Positions 14,201-40,897 of a stretch of DNA of 64,000 nt are shown piece after piece. Made by a program: the position numbers and the translations under genes. The stretch covers positions 8,347,001 to 8,411,000 of the forward strand of contig CM033405.1 of NCBI GenBank assembly GCA_019426215.1, read 5' to 3'. The stretch's first letter is position 1. Every line of letters begins with the position of its first letter. The notes under the pieces were generated by a model. That model made no database searches. It saw only the letters and a list, made by a program, of their open reading frames with translations, and had not been told where the DNA came from. This DNA comes from Buddleja alternifolia. Lineage: Eukaryota; Streptophyta; Magnoliopsida; Lamiales; Scrophulariaceae.

Positions 14201-17200
14201 GAAAAACAAATAAATACAGTGTCCATGAAAATCAAATATAATTATTCCAAGGTTTAAGTTACCAAGAAGATCTGCTGGCATATTTATAGCAATGTGCTTT
14301 TCTCGAGTATAAGCCTTCCTATCAGAGAGCTTCCTTGTAGGTACCCCAACTGCTCTGCTGAATAAAAGGTTTCACCATGTTATGAAAAATTATCCTACTG
14401 ATTCACAATCTCAATGTACATCAGCAAGACGAATAATCACAGGAGTCAAAACGCAAGAAAATATGAAATTGCATTAAACCTTTCAGTCTTCTCAAGACCA
14501 AGTCTAGAATTTCTAATTTGTTTGTTCGTTCCCACACTTCCAAGCTTTTCAACTGTTAAAGGCAAGAGGGACCTAGGCGAAGTAAATCTCCGACCAGTTC
14601 TGCCTTGTCTCCTGACGCCATCCCCATGGTCATTGCCATTCACTGCCTTACTTTTTCTTTGTGGTAGCAGCAGGGTTGACATTTTCTGAACATTATGACC
14701 ACTATTTTCATCTATTTCATTACATTTCTTATTCATGCCTCTCGACTTAATTTCATTGGCACCTGACTCCTCACTTTCAGACAATACAGCTGGAGAGGAA
14801 TTGTCAGGTTTTATTCTAACTTGCTGAGGAGAGAGGGCAGGAAAACGTCTTTCATTTACCATCAAGCCAGATGTCTCATCCTCGGCTGGGATATCATCAT
14901 TGCGTGGAAGAATGGGTAATATAATATTCCTTCTTGCAGTTCGAGAAATCTTCTGTGGCCTCTGAACCCAATTGGCAACAGGGGAAGATGAAGGCTGCGT
15001 AGAAGGTTCGTGTTTATGGTTGTTAGCCCCAAGAAGACTAGGAAGTTTGCTTGTACAACTAGAAAGTTCCTGATCATTAGAGGATGTGGATCGTTGCACC
15101 GCTTGAAGCAACTTGGAAACGCCACCAACTGAACTTGACCGTGGGGCACGAACATTTGAATTCAACTTTGGGCCTGAAGTAGGGCTTCCTGAGCTTAAGT
15201 CTTCCCGGGAATTTGCCCTAATTCAAAGGTGTGAAATGAATAGCATAACCGGTTGAATAAATTTAATTGTTAAAATAAGGGATGTTAACATTGAAAGCAA
15301 ATTAAACATTTTCACATGTAAGACCCAGATGTGAGTTTATCCTTCCCTCACATCCAACTACTGAATCTTTCTAGGATTGTACATAGATGTAATATGTTAC
15401 CCCCACCTGCAGATCATTAGTTTTACTGTACTTAGGAAAGAAAATTCTATAAAAGTAAGAAAATAATTAAGCTTTCAGAAGGACTGCAAGTCCAGGAATT
15501 TGCTGCAACTGCCTCTGATTCTTTATTTCCAACAACTATGGTGACAATCGAACTGAAGAAAGTATGAGTCGGGTTAAGAGTCAGGGTTAACATCATATGA
15601 TCAAAATGAGACATAATGGAGCACAGTCGACCCCTTAGCAAGAGCTGCAGCAAGTGCCAGAGGCCCCAAATTTTTTAAGAAGTCAAAAGGCCTCAAGCGA
15701 TGCATAGGCAGCCAAAAAAGCACTTTTAGAAGATTATGTTCACTCATCTGATAAATATAAACCTTTCTTGGGGTTTAACTGTTGCATGACATCAGAAGAT
15801 TGCCAATAAACATTATTGGATCAATTCAAATCAACAAGCCACAATAACCAGACAGCCAAATTCCACAATTGGCTTCACATATACCGACAATTACAGAAGC
15901 TTTACCATAGAAAAGCATATTATTTATTTCATTCTCAGATAAACTCTACATGTGCATATCTTATCCTGCAATGTCATGATACTAGAGTAACTTTATATCA
16001 ATTTCAGCAAACATCAGTAAATCTCACAATTTGCTCCAATCATAGAAGTAATTCTCAGAATAGCGTGACATGTATAGAGCATCTAACCCAATCTCTGCGG
16101 TCAAACTATCAGCAGGTAGCAATGAATAAAGCTGAATGACTCAAAAGGTGAAACATCGAAACTACTCAAAACCACACTGAAGTCAAAATGACCCAACTAT
16201 TTTTGTACTTAGACTAGTGATTAGTGAAACATGTTCGTCTAGTAAATATAAAGAGCAGATCCCTATATTCACTATATTATGACATTAATGATATTCTGAA
16301 AGAAATTAAGAACATGGATAAAGATGTTCCCTATACCTGTTTACAATTTTCAGATTCACCCTTTCTTTCTCTTGATGCTCTCTCCTCTCAGTGAGAAGGG
16401 AACTGTTATCGGCATCACCCCTAGAGAAAGACGAGTGCATGCCTGAGCTGGTCTGTAAGGCGGCTTCAGTTTTTCCTACTCCCACACCTCCATCAACAAT
16501 CCTACATCTTCATCAAGGTGCATATTGAGATTGGGAAGAAAACACATGCTTATTCAGATTCCATATTAACAATAGTGAATTTCCTTCACCAAGTAACATA
16601 AGAACAACACAAGGAGAAAAAGAAATCAAGAATGTAATCATGCTCAGTTACTGATTCGCATAGGAATAATCCTTCTTCCAGATAGGAGTTGAAGAGCTAT
16701 AATTAAGAGATTCCAATAAAAGTATTGGTGAAACTGATAGGATAAAAATATAAATACCACGAATTAATCGTTATGTGAACAGAATCTCAAAACACTTTTC
16801 CTCCTGACCTAGCGATATTATTTGTATGGCAACAAATTCACGCCAACAAGTGGTTTTTGAACAGTAAAATCTCCAACCCATTATGCTCTCTTTAAACGGG
16901 GTTTTTCAGATTTGTTTCTCAACACTCTGTATACAACTTGCAAAGTACAATCGAACATAAAAGACCGTATATATGACGTAAATTTTGCTAATCATACGTG
17001 GGAACAAAAGGCTCTCATCCCAGGAGCTCTTTTTTTATGCAGTGAAGGCTCTACTCCACCCCTAACACCTCTTAACCGAAGAAAAAAACTAAAACAATAC
17101 CTCGCACGAAAAGTACGTACAAAAAGAGAAAATATATCATACATTTCAAATTAAATATATGACATCATATGCTGATCTAAGTAAAGCGAAAACAGAATAA

Positions 17201-20036
17201 GTTTACAGATAAAATGTATCATTATTTTTCGTTAATTTTTTAACAAGCCTTAGAACATTTAGTTATATGGTTACATAGTTACTAATACCAAATCTTACAC
17301 CTAATTATCCACAATGGACAGTGAAAATGCAAATTGGACCAAGCTCATGACACCAGTTTTAGAACAAGAAGTTCAGGTACGTGGTACGCAATAAGTCTTA
17401 GTTCCTTCACATCCTTGAGGGTTCCCCTTATTCCTTTATGTGAAAGATGGAAAATAACTAAACACTAGTTATGACAAACACCATAAAACAAATGTAGAAA
17501 AGCCCCCAGCTTAAATATTTATTCAGCACATAAATATGAAGAGAAAATAGAAGAACGAATATCAATTATTAATGGAGCCATGATTTCAACAGATAAAAAC
17601 TCAATTTCAAGTCACTACACCCACACTGTACCTAACAAAGACAAAGGGTGGATATTATGACAATTCAAGTGTCTCGTGCTCGAATTTGTTTCATTATATA
17701 ATCCTATGCAACAACAACTGATAAGATTTTTCAAGTTGCAATTTCCAGTGAAATTGGAGCTTATGTGCACTCAAATAACCTCAACTTGTTAGCTCAGCAA
17801 TTAAACCTACAAAGAAGAACCTATCGTGATTACACTCCAAAATTTCCCACAAACTATTCCCATCTGCATCACATGGCTAATATTTAGCACATCTAACTCA
17901 ATTACCTTTCAGAAAATTCATTTTAGTAACAATTAAAGAGAATTTCAGAGTCATGATAAGTCCAGAAACAAATCCATTTTACACTGCATAGTTAACAAGT
18001 TAGATTTCAGAAAAATAATTTATAGAAACAATTCAAGAAAAAAATTCAGAGTCATTTTCACCAATTCATTTGGATAAAATTACGTTGGAAGGTAGCAATG
18101 TACCATTTTTGGCACTCATTTCCATCACACTAGAAGCTTAAGTAATCAACGCAAAAAAAAAGTAATTTCTGTTTCTTAACCGAGAAGCAGAAACCTAATT
18201 CAGAAAGTATTTAGAAGTTTTTGAAGTTTTACTTTACATATTCAATTCTACATCATTAAGAGAGACATCAAAATAACAACCATTTCAACTATCTATCGTC
18301 AAGCTGAAGGAACAAGGACAGAGGGTTCAACCGTAAAACTGAATTCTAAAGACTACACTGTACAAAACAATACTGCCTTCAATTACTTGTACCTGTCCTT
18401 TATCACCTTATAATATGAGAATCTTTTTCATTGATCAAGAAACTATAGAATCACTCGTTACCACCATTAAGGAGACTTCATTTCCCGAGATTATCAATTA
18501 TAAGAAACTTGACCAGATAAACAATCATTCATTCAATAGTCAAAAGAAAATCTTAGAAATATAACGGTGCTAAGAGCAAAATCTTCTGCCACATAAAATA
18601 TTTGAACAATAACGATTTAGAAGTACTGTAATACCTGAAGCCATGGGCATCAGTCAATCTTGGACGGGCTTTTGCAGAAAGCCGTGGCTGCATTCCTTGT
18701 TTAGATACCCTGTACACATCAACTGGTTTTGAGGTCATTGAGCTAGTAGCAATATCAAGCTTTATACCAGTACGTTTTTTCTTCATTTTAGGACTCTCCC
18801 AACCATCGACAGCAATAGATAAAGTTCGATCGTCACCCTGAACAGCACTACTGTTTGAGAGTCTTACTACACCCCGTTCCTTATCCTTCGTTCCAGATGG
18901 TCTTGCAGGGGAATGTGCCCGTACATCCATCTAAGTAATTAAAACGCATAAAGTCAGTCTCTGACAGAAAACGTTTTCAATACTCACTTTCCAACAAGCA
19001 AGAACGGCAGTCCTATGTCATCCAATTGGTACACATTAAAGCTAGAGGAAAAGAAAAAATCGCTGCTACCAGATAGTTCTCGGAAATCCTAAAATACATT
19101 GGACTTAACAGTTCATGAAAGATGTCATAAAAGTAAATAATCATTTTATTTTATTTTTTGTATGAGACAAAGGAATAAACAAAAAGTTTTTTTTTCAGAA
19201 AAAAAGAAGGAGCTTTCATGTTCCAACAATCTCAATTCTGCTTAAAAGAGACATACAGAATATTATTCTAACATCATATAGAAGAAGGAAGGACACAAAC
19301 CCTAGCACCAGCAATAGAAGTCCGAGCTCGTTTGCATGGAGTAGCATTCTTGGTCTTTACTTTGGATTTTTGCAGCTCCAAGTCTAAATCCCTTGTACTG
19401 GCATAATTCTTGGATCCCATTTTACCACTGCCCATTTCAGAAGCAGACCGATCAATTGACAACAATGTGTTGGATCGGTCATTAGACAAGGCATCCAGCC
19501 GTGATCTCTTTCTCGACGGAATAATCGGGAAACACTTGTTAACTACTGATAAACAATCATTGAATATCTTCACACGTTCCCTGATATAGGTGCAAAATTA
19601 ACATATTCCCCAATCAAATCCAGAAAGGGAGGAACAAACAGTAAAGTGTTAATAACTACCTAGCTTTAGTACCACTTTCACGTGCACCAGATTTGAGTCG
19701 TCTGAGATCCTCTGGTGAGGGAGAAGACAGCGGCTTGCTTTTTGAAGATGCGGGCAAAGAACCTTCCAGTGGAATGCCAACAGAAGCACTTGCAAGCCGC
19801 TTAAATCCTGCTGGCTTATTCAACTTATGCTCTACAACCAAAGACATGGGATCCAAACGCACACATTGAAAGAAATTTAGCACGTCTCCTTGTGCTACAG
19901 ATGAGCTGCTTCTTGTCATGCTTGGCAGACTTGATAACAGTGGGTTCTCCACACCATAGGTCCCACGACGCCCAGATGCATATAGTGGTCTATCTGGATT
20001 ACCAGAAGAAAGATCGTATTTGCTAGATGCTGACAT
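8275..20036 (-). CDS. SRRM-like conserved nuclear protein, function unknown
   Basis: Fourteen coding exons, minus strand: 19660-20036, 19301-19580, 18635-18930, 16337-16501, 14480-15217, 14263-14357, 14124-14183, 13952-14040, 11059-11610, 10893-10952, 10049-10119, 9891-9948, 9042-9294, 8275-8864. All junctions are GT-AG and phases agree, giving about 1227 residues. The start reads MSASSKYDLSSG, and RERVKIFN crosses the first junction. The middle is a basic, Ser/Pro/Arg-rich disordered region with GDGVRRQGRTGR. PFWKKMEHLF and then ISLYQRLIAALIPEEE follow. A conserved block has CWGPNAHGMKS, AKQAALAFVKW and EPLYRDMFLSG. The tail is acidic (GSWFGDEDHG). I match it from memory to the plant family of Arabidopsis AT4G29790 and AT2G19390, called serine/arginine repetitive matrix-like; the length fits. 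The motifs suggest a nuclear protein; no catalytic domain is visible. A 5' UTR intron is likely, because a TAGCATAG acceptor ends at 20059. Confidence is high for the gene and low for its role. Confidence 0.9.
12490..12512. repeat. A-rich tract in intron 8
   Basis: A homopolymer-like A run within intron 8 of the SRRM-like gene; a G run lies near 12645-12654. No function is inferred. Confidence 0.5.
12815..13334. mobile_element. Foldback element in intron 8 of the SRRM-like gene
   Basis: The left arm (about 12820-12925) reads TTTGTCCCTTTTTAATTTTAG ... TAGTCCCATAACTTTCAA. The right arm (about 13215-13334) is the imperfect complement, with TTGAAAGTTATGGGGCTAAA ... CCAAAATTAAAATGGGGCAAA. The arms are about 110 bp. 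The element is wholly intronic (intron 11611-13951) and does not disturb the exon borders. Confidence 0.55.
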
Positions 20037-21964
20037 CTCATCAGATTGCACACGCTCTCTATGCTAAAAGACCAGCTAACACAATTGTGCATGGCAATGT
20101 TGTACTGCTACAATCCATGACGCATCAAACCCACAAATTAAATTGCTGAGCATGAATTCCAGACAGTAATGCACCTGCAACTAAGATAGAGCCATCCTCG
20201 AAGAAGTCAGATGCATTAGTTTTATTTCCAAATTCAAAACAATGTCATAAATTTATAGAAAGTCGAGATATGAATAAGAATGGGAGGCAATTTAAGATTC
20301 TAAAAAGGTACATGAATCATGAGAATAAATAAGAAGTGAATTTGCAGCAGAAGGGACCATAATTCCATTCAAGGTGACATCTTTTGCCATACTATTGTTT
20401 ATTTTGATTGAATGGCTGCCAGTTTATTTTGAAACGGAAGGTTTTAAATGGTAAGCCTTTCTATAGATGCTGCTCCGCAGTGAACATAACTAATAGCAAG
20501 TTGTCTCACAGATTCTTGTCAAACAGAAAAGAAAAACTAACAAAACCAAGTTAACTAACATCCATAAATAGCCTCCAAAAAATCAACGCATGTTTGAAAC
20601 TTTTATACCAACAACATTAAATATTTCTAGCAATAAAAACAATATCGCTTTCCATATAAGATATTACTCTCTGTAACAGAATAAGTCGTATTACTGAGTT
20701 TACAAGTCCAAAACGCAAGTATATTTATGATGCGATACACGGTTGATTAATTGTATCATTTCTTCACTATCATATAGTTAAAAGTTCTTATTGGGCTCTC
20801 CACTTTTATCTCCCAACAGATTTTTTAAGCTAAAATTAAATTCTGCAACTGCTCCGCTTCTCATTCCACAAGCTAAATTCTGCTTCTAAAGTAACACCGG
20901 AACATCCTAGCTTCTCATGCGCACTTTAACGGGTGGTCCTTGGTGGCTCCCGGTCCCGATTGATCTCCACCCCACATTTATAGTATACATGTGGAGGTTC
21001 ACCGTCACATATACATGTGATGATAGAGATCATCCTTGGCCAGGGATGGAGCAGGGGGGTGCGCCCCCCCCCCCCCCCCCCCCCCCTCCCCCAACTTTGA
21101 GAAATTCATTTTTTCACCGTGTAATTTTTTGATATTTGGATTTCGCCCCCCAAGTTTAAAAATATCAAGCTTTAACCCACAATTTTTATATTCGCCCCCA
21201 GAACCAAAATTCCTGGCTCCATCCTGATCCCTGGACCCCATGTCTCGGGAGCCCCAAGTATGACCCCATTTTAACTGACAATCCATCTGACCAAACCAGA
21301 ACCAGCAAAGAACTCCATTGCAATTACTGAACTTATCACCCAAATAAATACCCTGATCCAAACCAGCAAATGTCCAAAACCCACAGTATCTAAAAGACTA
21401 AAAACATTACAAAGCGCACCAATAATTCTCTGGAAAAACAAAATTGAGAAAGAAATGGTACCTGCAAACTCAAAACTCTTCAATAATTACTCCTAAAATT
21501 TGAATAAAAAGTGTGATCCAGAAACCTCAAACACCTTACTCTGCAATGATCAACACACAATAAATCAGGCGATCATCTAAATTAATAAGGTTTCAATTAG
21601 AGTCTTGAAAAGCACAACTACAAAATTAAAAACAACAACATAATATATTACATGCAACTCTACAGAAAATTAATGTCAAAATAAAATTCAAAATTACATT
21701 AACTTAGGCAATTCAATAAACAAATTGAAATTCTTCAAAAAAAAAAAAAAGGAGAATTTGAAAAGGAAAAAGAGACCGTTTGATCGGTGGCGAAAATATA
21801 CGGTGGTGTAAATTTTTTTTTCACCGATTATCAGCCCAATTAGAATAATTAGGTTTACTAGACAGAATTAGAATTTTAAATGGACTTAAAAGCAGATTAT
21901 GGTATGCTATTAATTTTTTGGACATATTTGAACTTAAGAAAAATGTACACAGTTCACATTTATT
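20037..21964. other. 5' flank of the SRRM-like gene
   Basis: No other gene is supported. On the minus strand a plausible leader splice donor (GCAG/GTACC) lies near 21461-21465, and the acceptor ending at 20059 would complete a 5' UTR intron. The promoter should then lie above about 21500. This flank also contains the small poly-C element described separately. Confidence 0.4.
21036..21232. mobile_element. Small TIR-like element with a poly-C tract
   Basis: The ends are imperfect inverted repeats: CCAGGGATGGAGCAGG on the left and CCTGGCTCCATCCTG on the right. A C run interrupted only near its end lies at about 21063-21092, followed by AT-rich sequence with CGCCCCC words. The open frames with proline or glycine runs here are artefacts of the C tract. 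The superfamily is unknown. Confidence 0.45.
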
Positions 21965-22174
21965 TATTTTTATATTTTTTGGTTAACAGAGTTCACATTT
22001 ATTTTTATTATACCAAGGGTTTTCTTCGGAGTAATCTCTTCGAAGGGGTAGAAATCACCGAAGTGGGTTTTGCTTTTATCAATAAATTTTGTTTTATATA
22101 TACGTCCAGAGATCAAATCCTGCACATCATGCTTAAAGAAACCAACTATCTACCAACAGGACCTTGTTGGTAGG
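21965..22174 (-). mobile_element. tRNA-derived SINE, family 1, decayed copy
   Basis: On the minus strand this resembles the SINE at 24083-24275. Shared words include ACCAACAAGG, GGTTG/TTGGTAGATAG, TTCGAAG or CTTCGAAGGGGT-like sequence, and a T-rich end on the plus strand that would be the poly-A tail. GTTCACATTTATT occurs after the element (22175-22187) and twice on the tail side (21952-21964 and 21991-22003), so it is probably the target duplication. The extra copy suggests a local duplication in the tail. The B box is damaged. Confidence 0.55.
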
Positions 22175-22189
22175 GTTCACATTTATTAA

Positions 22190-24066
22190 ATGTGGCAAAA
22201 CCATTGCTATATTTGATTATATTTTCAATTTCTAATTTTGATTTTGTTAATATTCGAACTTAAAGATTGTGAATCAAGTTGTCTCAAGGCGGATTTGGTC
22301 AAATTCATGCTCGGCGTGAAATTGTATGAGTTTTCATCGTCAATGTTTGAAATTATTCCGAGCTTTTTGGCCTAAGCTTGGCCTCGGCTTGGCAATTAAT
22401 ACGACTTTAAGCCCGAGCTCTGAATCGGCCCAAATAAAAATTCACAAGTAATAAAGTCAATTAAAACTCTATATTTTAATAAGGAAAAGAACAATATCAA
22501 AATCATCCGTGCTTAAACCACAAATTATTAAATTTAATTTAACAAAATTAAAATACCGATTATTTCTCTAATAATAAAATAAAATGTAATATGATGTTAA
22601 TTTGAAGATAAAAGTCCCTTCCTTCAACTTGGGTATTGTGTTTCTATTAAGAAAAATATATTCGGAATTAACTAGCGTTAAGTTATTAGTATTATTTTTT
22701 AGGGAACATTACTAAAAACCCCCTAAAATAAATTTTTATATTAAAAAAATTCATGATAAAATTTTTCAATTCAAAAAACCAATTCCACCAACTTTTCATT
22801 CCATAAAGCCCAAGAATTAGAGTTAATAAATTTATGGACTTAATTGCCCTTAGCCTTCTAAGCTAAAAATTTAATCAATTGTAATTTTGTATAGAGATTT
22901 ATTTATTTAGGAATTTTATATTGATAATTGACTAAATACAATTCTTTTTTTAATTTTTTTTCCAGATTTTTAATCTTCTTAAAAAATTTAACAAATACAT
23001 TTTTTTAGATAATTACCATTGTAAAATCAAAAAATAAATTGTATAAGAATATTTAAAATATTTAATACTCAAAATAAAAATTTGTATTACTCAACTTATC
23101 AATTTGAAAATTTTGAAATAAAAAAAACTGATAAAAAAGATCAATTGATCAATTCTTATTTTATAAATGAAGGGTAGTTTAGTAAAAAAAGTTCTTAATC
23201 TTAACTTTTGGATTTTTTTTGAATAAAAAGTTTGTAGAGTGGGTTTATGAGATTGACAAATCGCCTTTGCTCCGAAAGCTTGAACTAATCCCGAAATAGT
23301 ATTAAGTGCGAAATGCCGAGTGCACCAAGCTACAAAATTGCCTAACCGAGTTCGGATATACATGTTCGTGTTGTTGCAAAACTTGACCAGAAAAACTTGA
23401 GTACCACGACAGTCATAACCTGTCTCTTCATAGGACTCCAGTGCGATGACTTGTTACAAGTAGTAGTAAAAATGACATTAACAAATTATGCTGAACTTGA
23501 CCAAAAAACTAATTAACTTTATGCAGATTTATGATTTTCTACATTCTTCAATAAGAAAAACTTGATATCCCTGTTAAAAATAAATAAAAAGTTGCTTAAT
23601 AAAATCAAATCAAGTAATACAATAATTTGTATGCAATGCAACCTTCTATACTGTGTATGATTAAGGACATATAAAAATTATCCAAATTATTCTGAAGCTT
23701 TTACGGCGTTATATGTGTTTGATTTTGCTTTCAAATGAAGAATTCAATAATGAAGATGTCATAGTCATTAGAAAAAGGATTTTATTCCGTTTACCTTTTC
23801 TTCTAGTTTCGCATTTCAATTGCCATTTCCCAATTCAATTGCCAAAACAACATAAGTTATTAGGAAATAAACACACTAATTTATTAATAAAACAATAAAT
23901 TCGAGAAATGGAAATCTTATAATTGAAAATATTCAAAACCTCAAAATTAATTTAGAAAACAAAGTGAACCCTCTAGGATGATCTTGAATTTTTTCCATTT
24001 CCGCTTTATCAACATATGTTTATTAGTTTTTTTCTCTGATATATGCACTGAATATCTTATATTAGT
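22190..24066. other. AT-rich intergenic stretch
   Basis: Nothing supported as a gene. A weak imperfect palindrome may span about 22705-23265, where both sides carry AAACCC/GGGTTT-type and TAAAAAAC-type words; I do not call it an element. Confidence 0.4.
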
Positions 24067-24082
24067 TTCATTTGCAATAGTT

Positions 24083-24275
24083 TTTTTTTTTTTTGGTATA
24101 TATCAGGGTTTCCCCAACTCGACGCCGGAGACTATATCCCTTCGAGGCGTAGAGATCACTGAAGTGGATTTTGCCTCTCCCAACAAAATCTTTTCCATAC
24201 ACACCGCCAGGAATCGAACCCTGGACAAATACTTAAGAAACCCAGCTATCTACCAACCGTGCTGAACCTTGTTGG
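24083..24275 (-). mobile_element. tRNA-derived SINE, family 1
   Basis: Both flanks carry the same 16 bp, TTCATTTGCAATAGTT, at 24067-24082 and 24276-24291, a clear target-site duplication. On the minus strand the element starts near GAACCAACAAGG. It has an A-box-like GGTTGGTAGATAGCTGGG and the B-box core GGTTCGATTCC (complement at 24210-24220). It ends in a poly-A tail (T run at 24081-24094). This is the classic structure of a Pol III-transcribed plant SINE mobilised by LINE machinery. Confidence 0.85.
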
Positions 24276-24696
24276 TTCATTTGCAATAGTTACGTTTACT
24301 CGGATATGTTTCCACCATTTTCTTTGCCCTCTTCCTTCTTATGTTATTATTATGTAATACTTCTTGAGCCGTTGATCCCTTTTGAGCTCTGTAAATCCCG
24401 ACATTTCTAACATAGTGAGAACATTCTTACTTTTATTCTATGAAGCAGAGTAACTCTATTCTCACCAAGTTTGCAGTTTTCGCAAATTAATATGGCAAGT
24501 ATGTTTTTTCAAACTTAGAAGTGGCGCGTTGACAATTTTAGTGCATCCGAATTATAAAAAAAAAGGACAATTTGAGCTAAAAATTCATCAACAGTCAAAT
24601 TACACCGGAAAATATCACTTGCGCAACATGTGACATCAGAAACTTTGTCACGTGGGGAGAAAATTACCTGCATGACACCACCTTTTTTATCGGAAC

Positions 24697-24868
24697 GGAT
24701 CTTTTATCCCACAATGATGTACCATAATGATATCACATCATTGTGGGATTGACAAATGTCCATTTAAAAAAAACCACTAATAATAATTCAAATTAAATGA
24801 ACACTTGTCAATTCCACAATGATGTGACACTATTATGATACACCATTGTGAGATAGAAGATCCGCTTC
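24697..24868. mobile_element. Hairpin MITE
   Basis: Nearly the whole element folds back. The left arm, GCGGATCTTTTATCCCACAA-like followed by TCACATCATTGTGGGATTGACAAATG, pairs with a right arm of CATTTGTC/CACTTGTCAATTCCACAATGATGTGACA-like sequence ending GATCCGCTTC. Arms are about 75 bp around a short AT spacer. It is non-coding. Confidence 0.65.
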
Positions 24869-25047
24869 ACTTTTTTATGAGCAAATGCAAACAATCATGG
24901 AGGAAAATATCTCTCTCTCAATTCCCAATTTTACCGTTTGACTATTCATTCTTGTATCTTTTTCTTTAATTTCACAATATCACCATTATCCAACAACTTC
25001 TAGCATGGAAAATGCCATTGTCATCGTAAAAAAAAGGAGACATTAAG

Positions 25048-25580
25048 GGCCGATTGAATGAGATATTTTCCATTTTTCATTTTTTTTAGGAATATAACGT
25101 AAAAGTATGTTTGAATGGAATTTTTTTATAAAGAAAAAGTATAATGATTAGGTATAATATGATATGTCTTTTTTTTAAGAATTTTTTTTTTTTTTTTTGA
25201 GAAACTGGTAAGGGTGAGTTTTTATTTTATAAGAAAATTTAAATAAATATAAGTTAAACTCATCGATTAAGACATCTAAAAGTATGCAAAGTAGATCTTA
25301 GTTCTTACATTCCATCATTTCAAATAAACATATGTGATTATTTTGATGTTTATATTAAGATATTGGTAGATATAAACCTAAAAATCTTTTGATTGTTGGC
25401 AGAACTAAATAGTAAAAAACACTTGAATTTTCAAAGAAAAATATGAAAGAAATTCCAATCACACACATTTTTCAAAGAAATTTGAGAAGTATTTAGGATA
25501 TGTCACGCAAATGCATTTTTGATAAAAAAAATCTCTAAAAAATTAAAATATAGGAAACAACGTGTCATCCAATCGGGGCC
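25048..25580. mobile_element. Non-autonomous TIR element, family A copy 1
   Basis: The ends are inverted: AAGGGCCGATTGAATGAGAT on the left and the complement of ATCCAATCGGGGCCT on the right. The interior shares words with the element at 41328-41972, notably CATATGTGATTATTTTGATG and AGATATTGGTAGATA. This makes two copies of one family, one on each side of the NDR kinase gene. No coding capacity. Confidence 0.5.
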
Positions 25581-25728
25581 TGAAAATCTAATTTTGCTCT
25601 GAAAATGAATATGAAGAGCATTCAGATCATAAAAGCATCCACTAGAGTACCAATCAAGAAAGAAAACACATCACTATCTTTTTTATGAAAACACTAACTA
25701 GGAAAAAAAATGTATAAAAACTTCGGCT

Positions 25729-26129
25729 ATTTTTGGTTATGTTTTGGGATGGTATTTTGGTGAGAATTATTGGTGAGAAATTTATGGGGACACGTGCGTG
25801 TTTAATGAGATTGTATTTGATTTTATTTTGAGAGTTGGTTTTTGAGTGTGTTTTTTTGGTGAAATAATGTTTGGTTTTGTTTCCAGCGGGAACAAAAATT
25901 ACTGAAGTAGTCAAATCATAAAGTTTTTGTCTGTTGAAGAGGAGAGAGAAGAAAGAGAGCACATAGAGAGGAGTGTAGGGACAAAGTCGGTGTAGAAAGA
26001 TGGAAAATAACTATTATATATTTTTTTTACCAAAAAAGTAGTGTATTTTTGACCAAATATTTTATGAACCAAACATGGTTTGATGAGAGTTTTGGACCAA
26101 ACATGATATGAAAACATAACCAAACATTG
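25729..26129. mobile_element. Small TIR element
   Basis: TTTGGTTATGTTTT starts the left end and its complement AAAACATAACCAAA closes the right end. The sequence between is non-coding and lies immediately downstream of the kinase gene. Superfamily not assigned. Confidence 0.45.
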
Positions 26130-26575
26130 TCTTTACTTTTCGGAACCATCAGTCAAAAACCTACAACGAATGGGCAGCCATCCCATCACTTAATTCATCT
26201 CTGGATCTGCCAAAACCTTGATAACTAGGGGGTATAATATAAGTTATATAACAATCTATTTAGTTTCACTGTTATATGAAGATTACTGATAATCTGTAAC
26301 TAAATATTGAAACAATTTTTTTTTTTTAAAAGAAATTTATGCATATTACATAATTTACATTACAAAAAGGAGGCTTCGCCGGTTGGTAGATTAGGAGATT
26401 TCCTGCTATTAACAAATGCTTTGTGGAAGACGTTTAATTTCACTTTGGAAAAAATTTAATTCATTTCAAATGATGTAACTTTGTGCTTTATATCTGTAGC
26501 AATATAGTTTTATGTTTTATTTGTTAGACCTTTTTCGTTTACTCGCTAAAATTCTGTACCATAAGTAACATAGCA

Positions 26576-40559
<13,984 letters not shown>

Positions 40560-40897
40560 ATATATGTATGTATATGTGTATGTATATGTACGGGTAGTGA
40601 GTGTTGTGCGTGAGAATTGTGGGATGATGATGGAGACAGAGCGAAGCGGAGTGGTGGGAGGACGACAGAGGGATCAAAAATTAACGTTAGAAGAGAATTT
40701 GTTACTCCTTTGCTTTTATATTGTGAAATTATGTTGTGTTATATTAAAGGGAACCAAGAAAAAGAATTATTTTTTTTTCTAAAAAATGGAATGAAAGTTT
40801 ACTAATTTTGGATCCTTCAAAGTAACAGCCCTACTTGCACATGTGGCAAATATGGGGGCCACCGATGGATGGCCAGCCCCTTTGGCCAAATATTATT

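Noticed and set aside
14020..14241. Plus-strand short frame at 14 kb
   Set aside because: It lies across minus-strand exons 7 and 8 of the SRRM-like gene, whose reading frame is supported by phase and conservation.
16337..16501. Apparent frameshift in exon 4 of the SRRM-like gene
   Set aside because: My first reverse complement dropped two bases. On re-reading, the exon is 165 nt, stays open, and joins both neighbours in the correct phase.
20917..21361. Overlapping frames with proline or glycine runs on both strands
   Set aside because: They come from the poly-C tract in a small repeat element; no conserved domain or splice context.
22705..23265. Weak palindrome in AT-rich DNA
   Set aside because: The pairing is scattered and no sharper than expected for AT-rich sequence; no defined ends or target duplication.
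24205..24222. Possible tRNA gene from the GGTTCGATTCC box
   Set aside because: No cloverleaf could be drawn. The box belongs to a SINE with its own target duplication and A tail. The same applies at 53539 and 59851.
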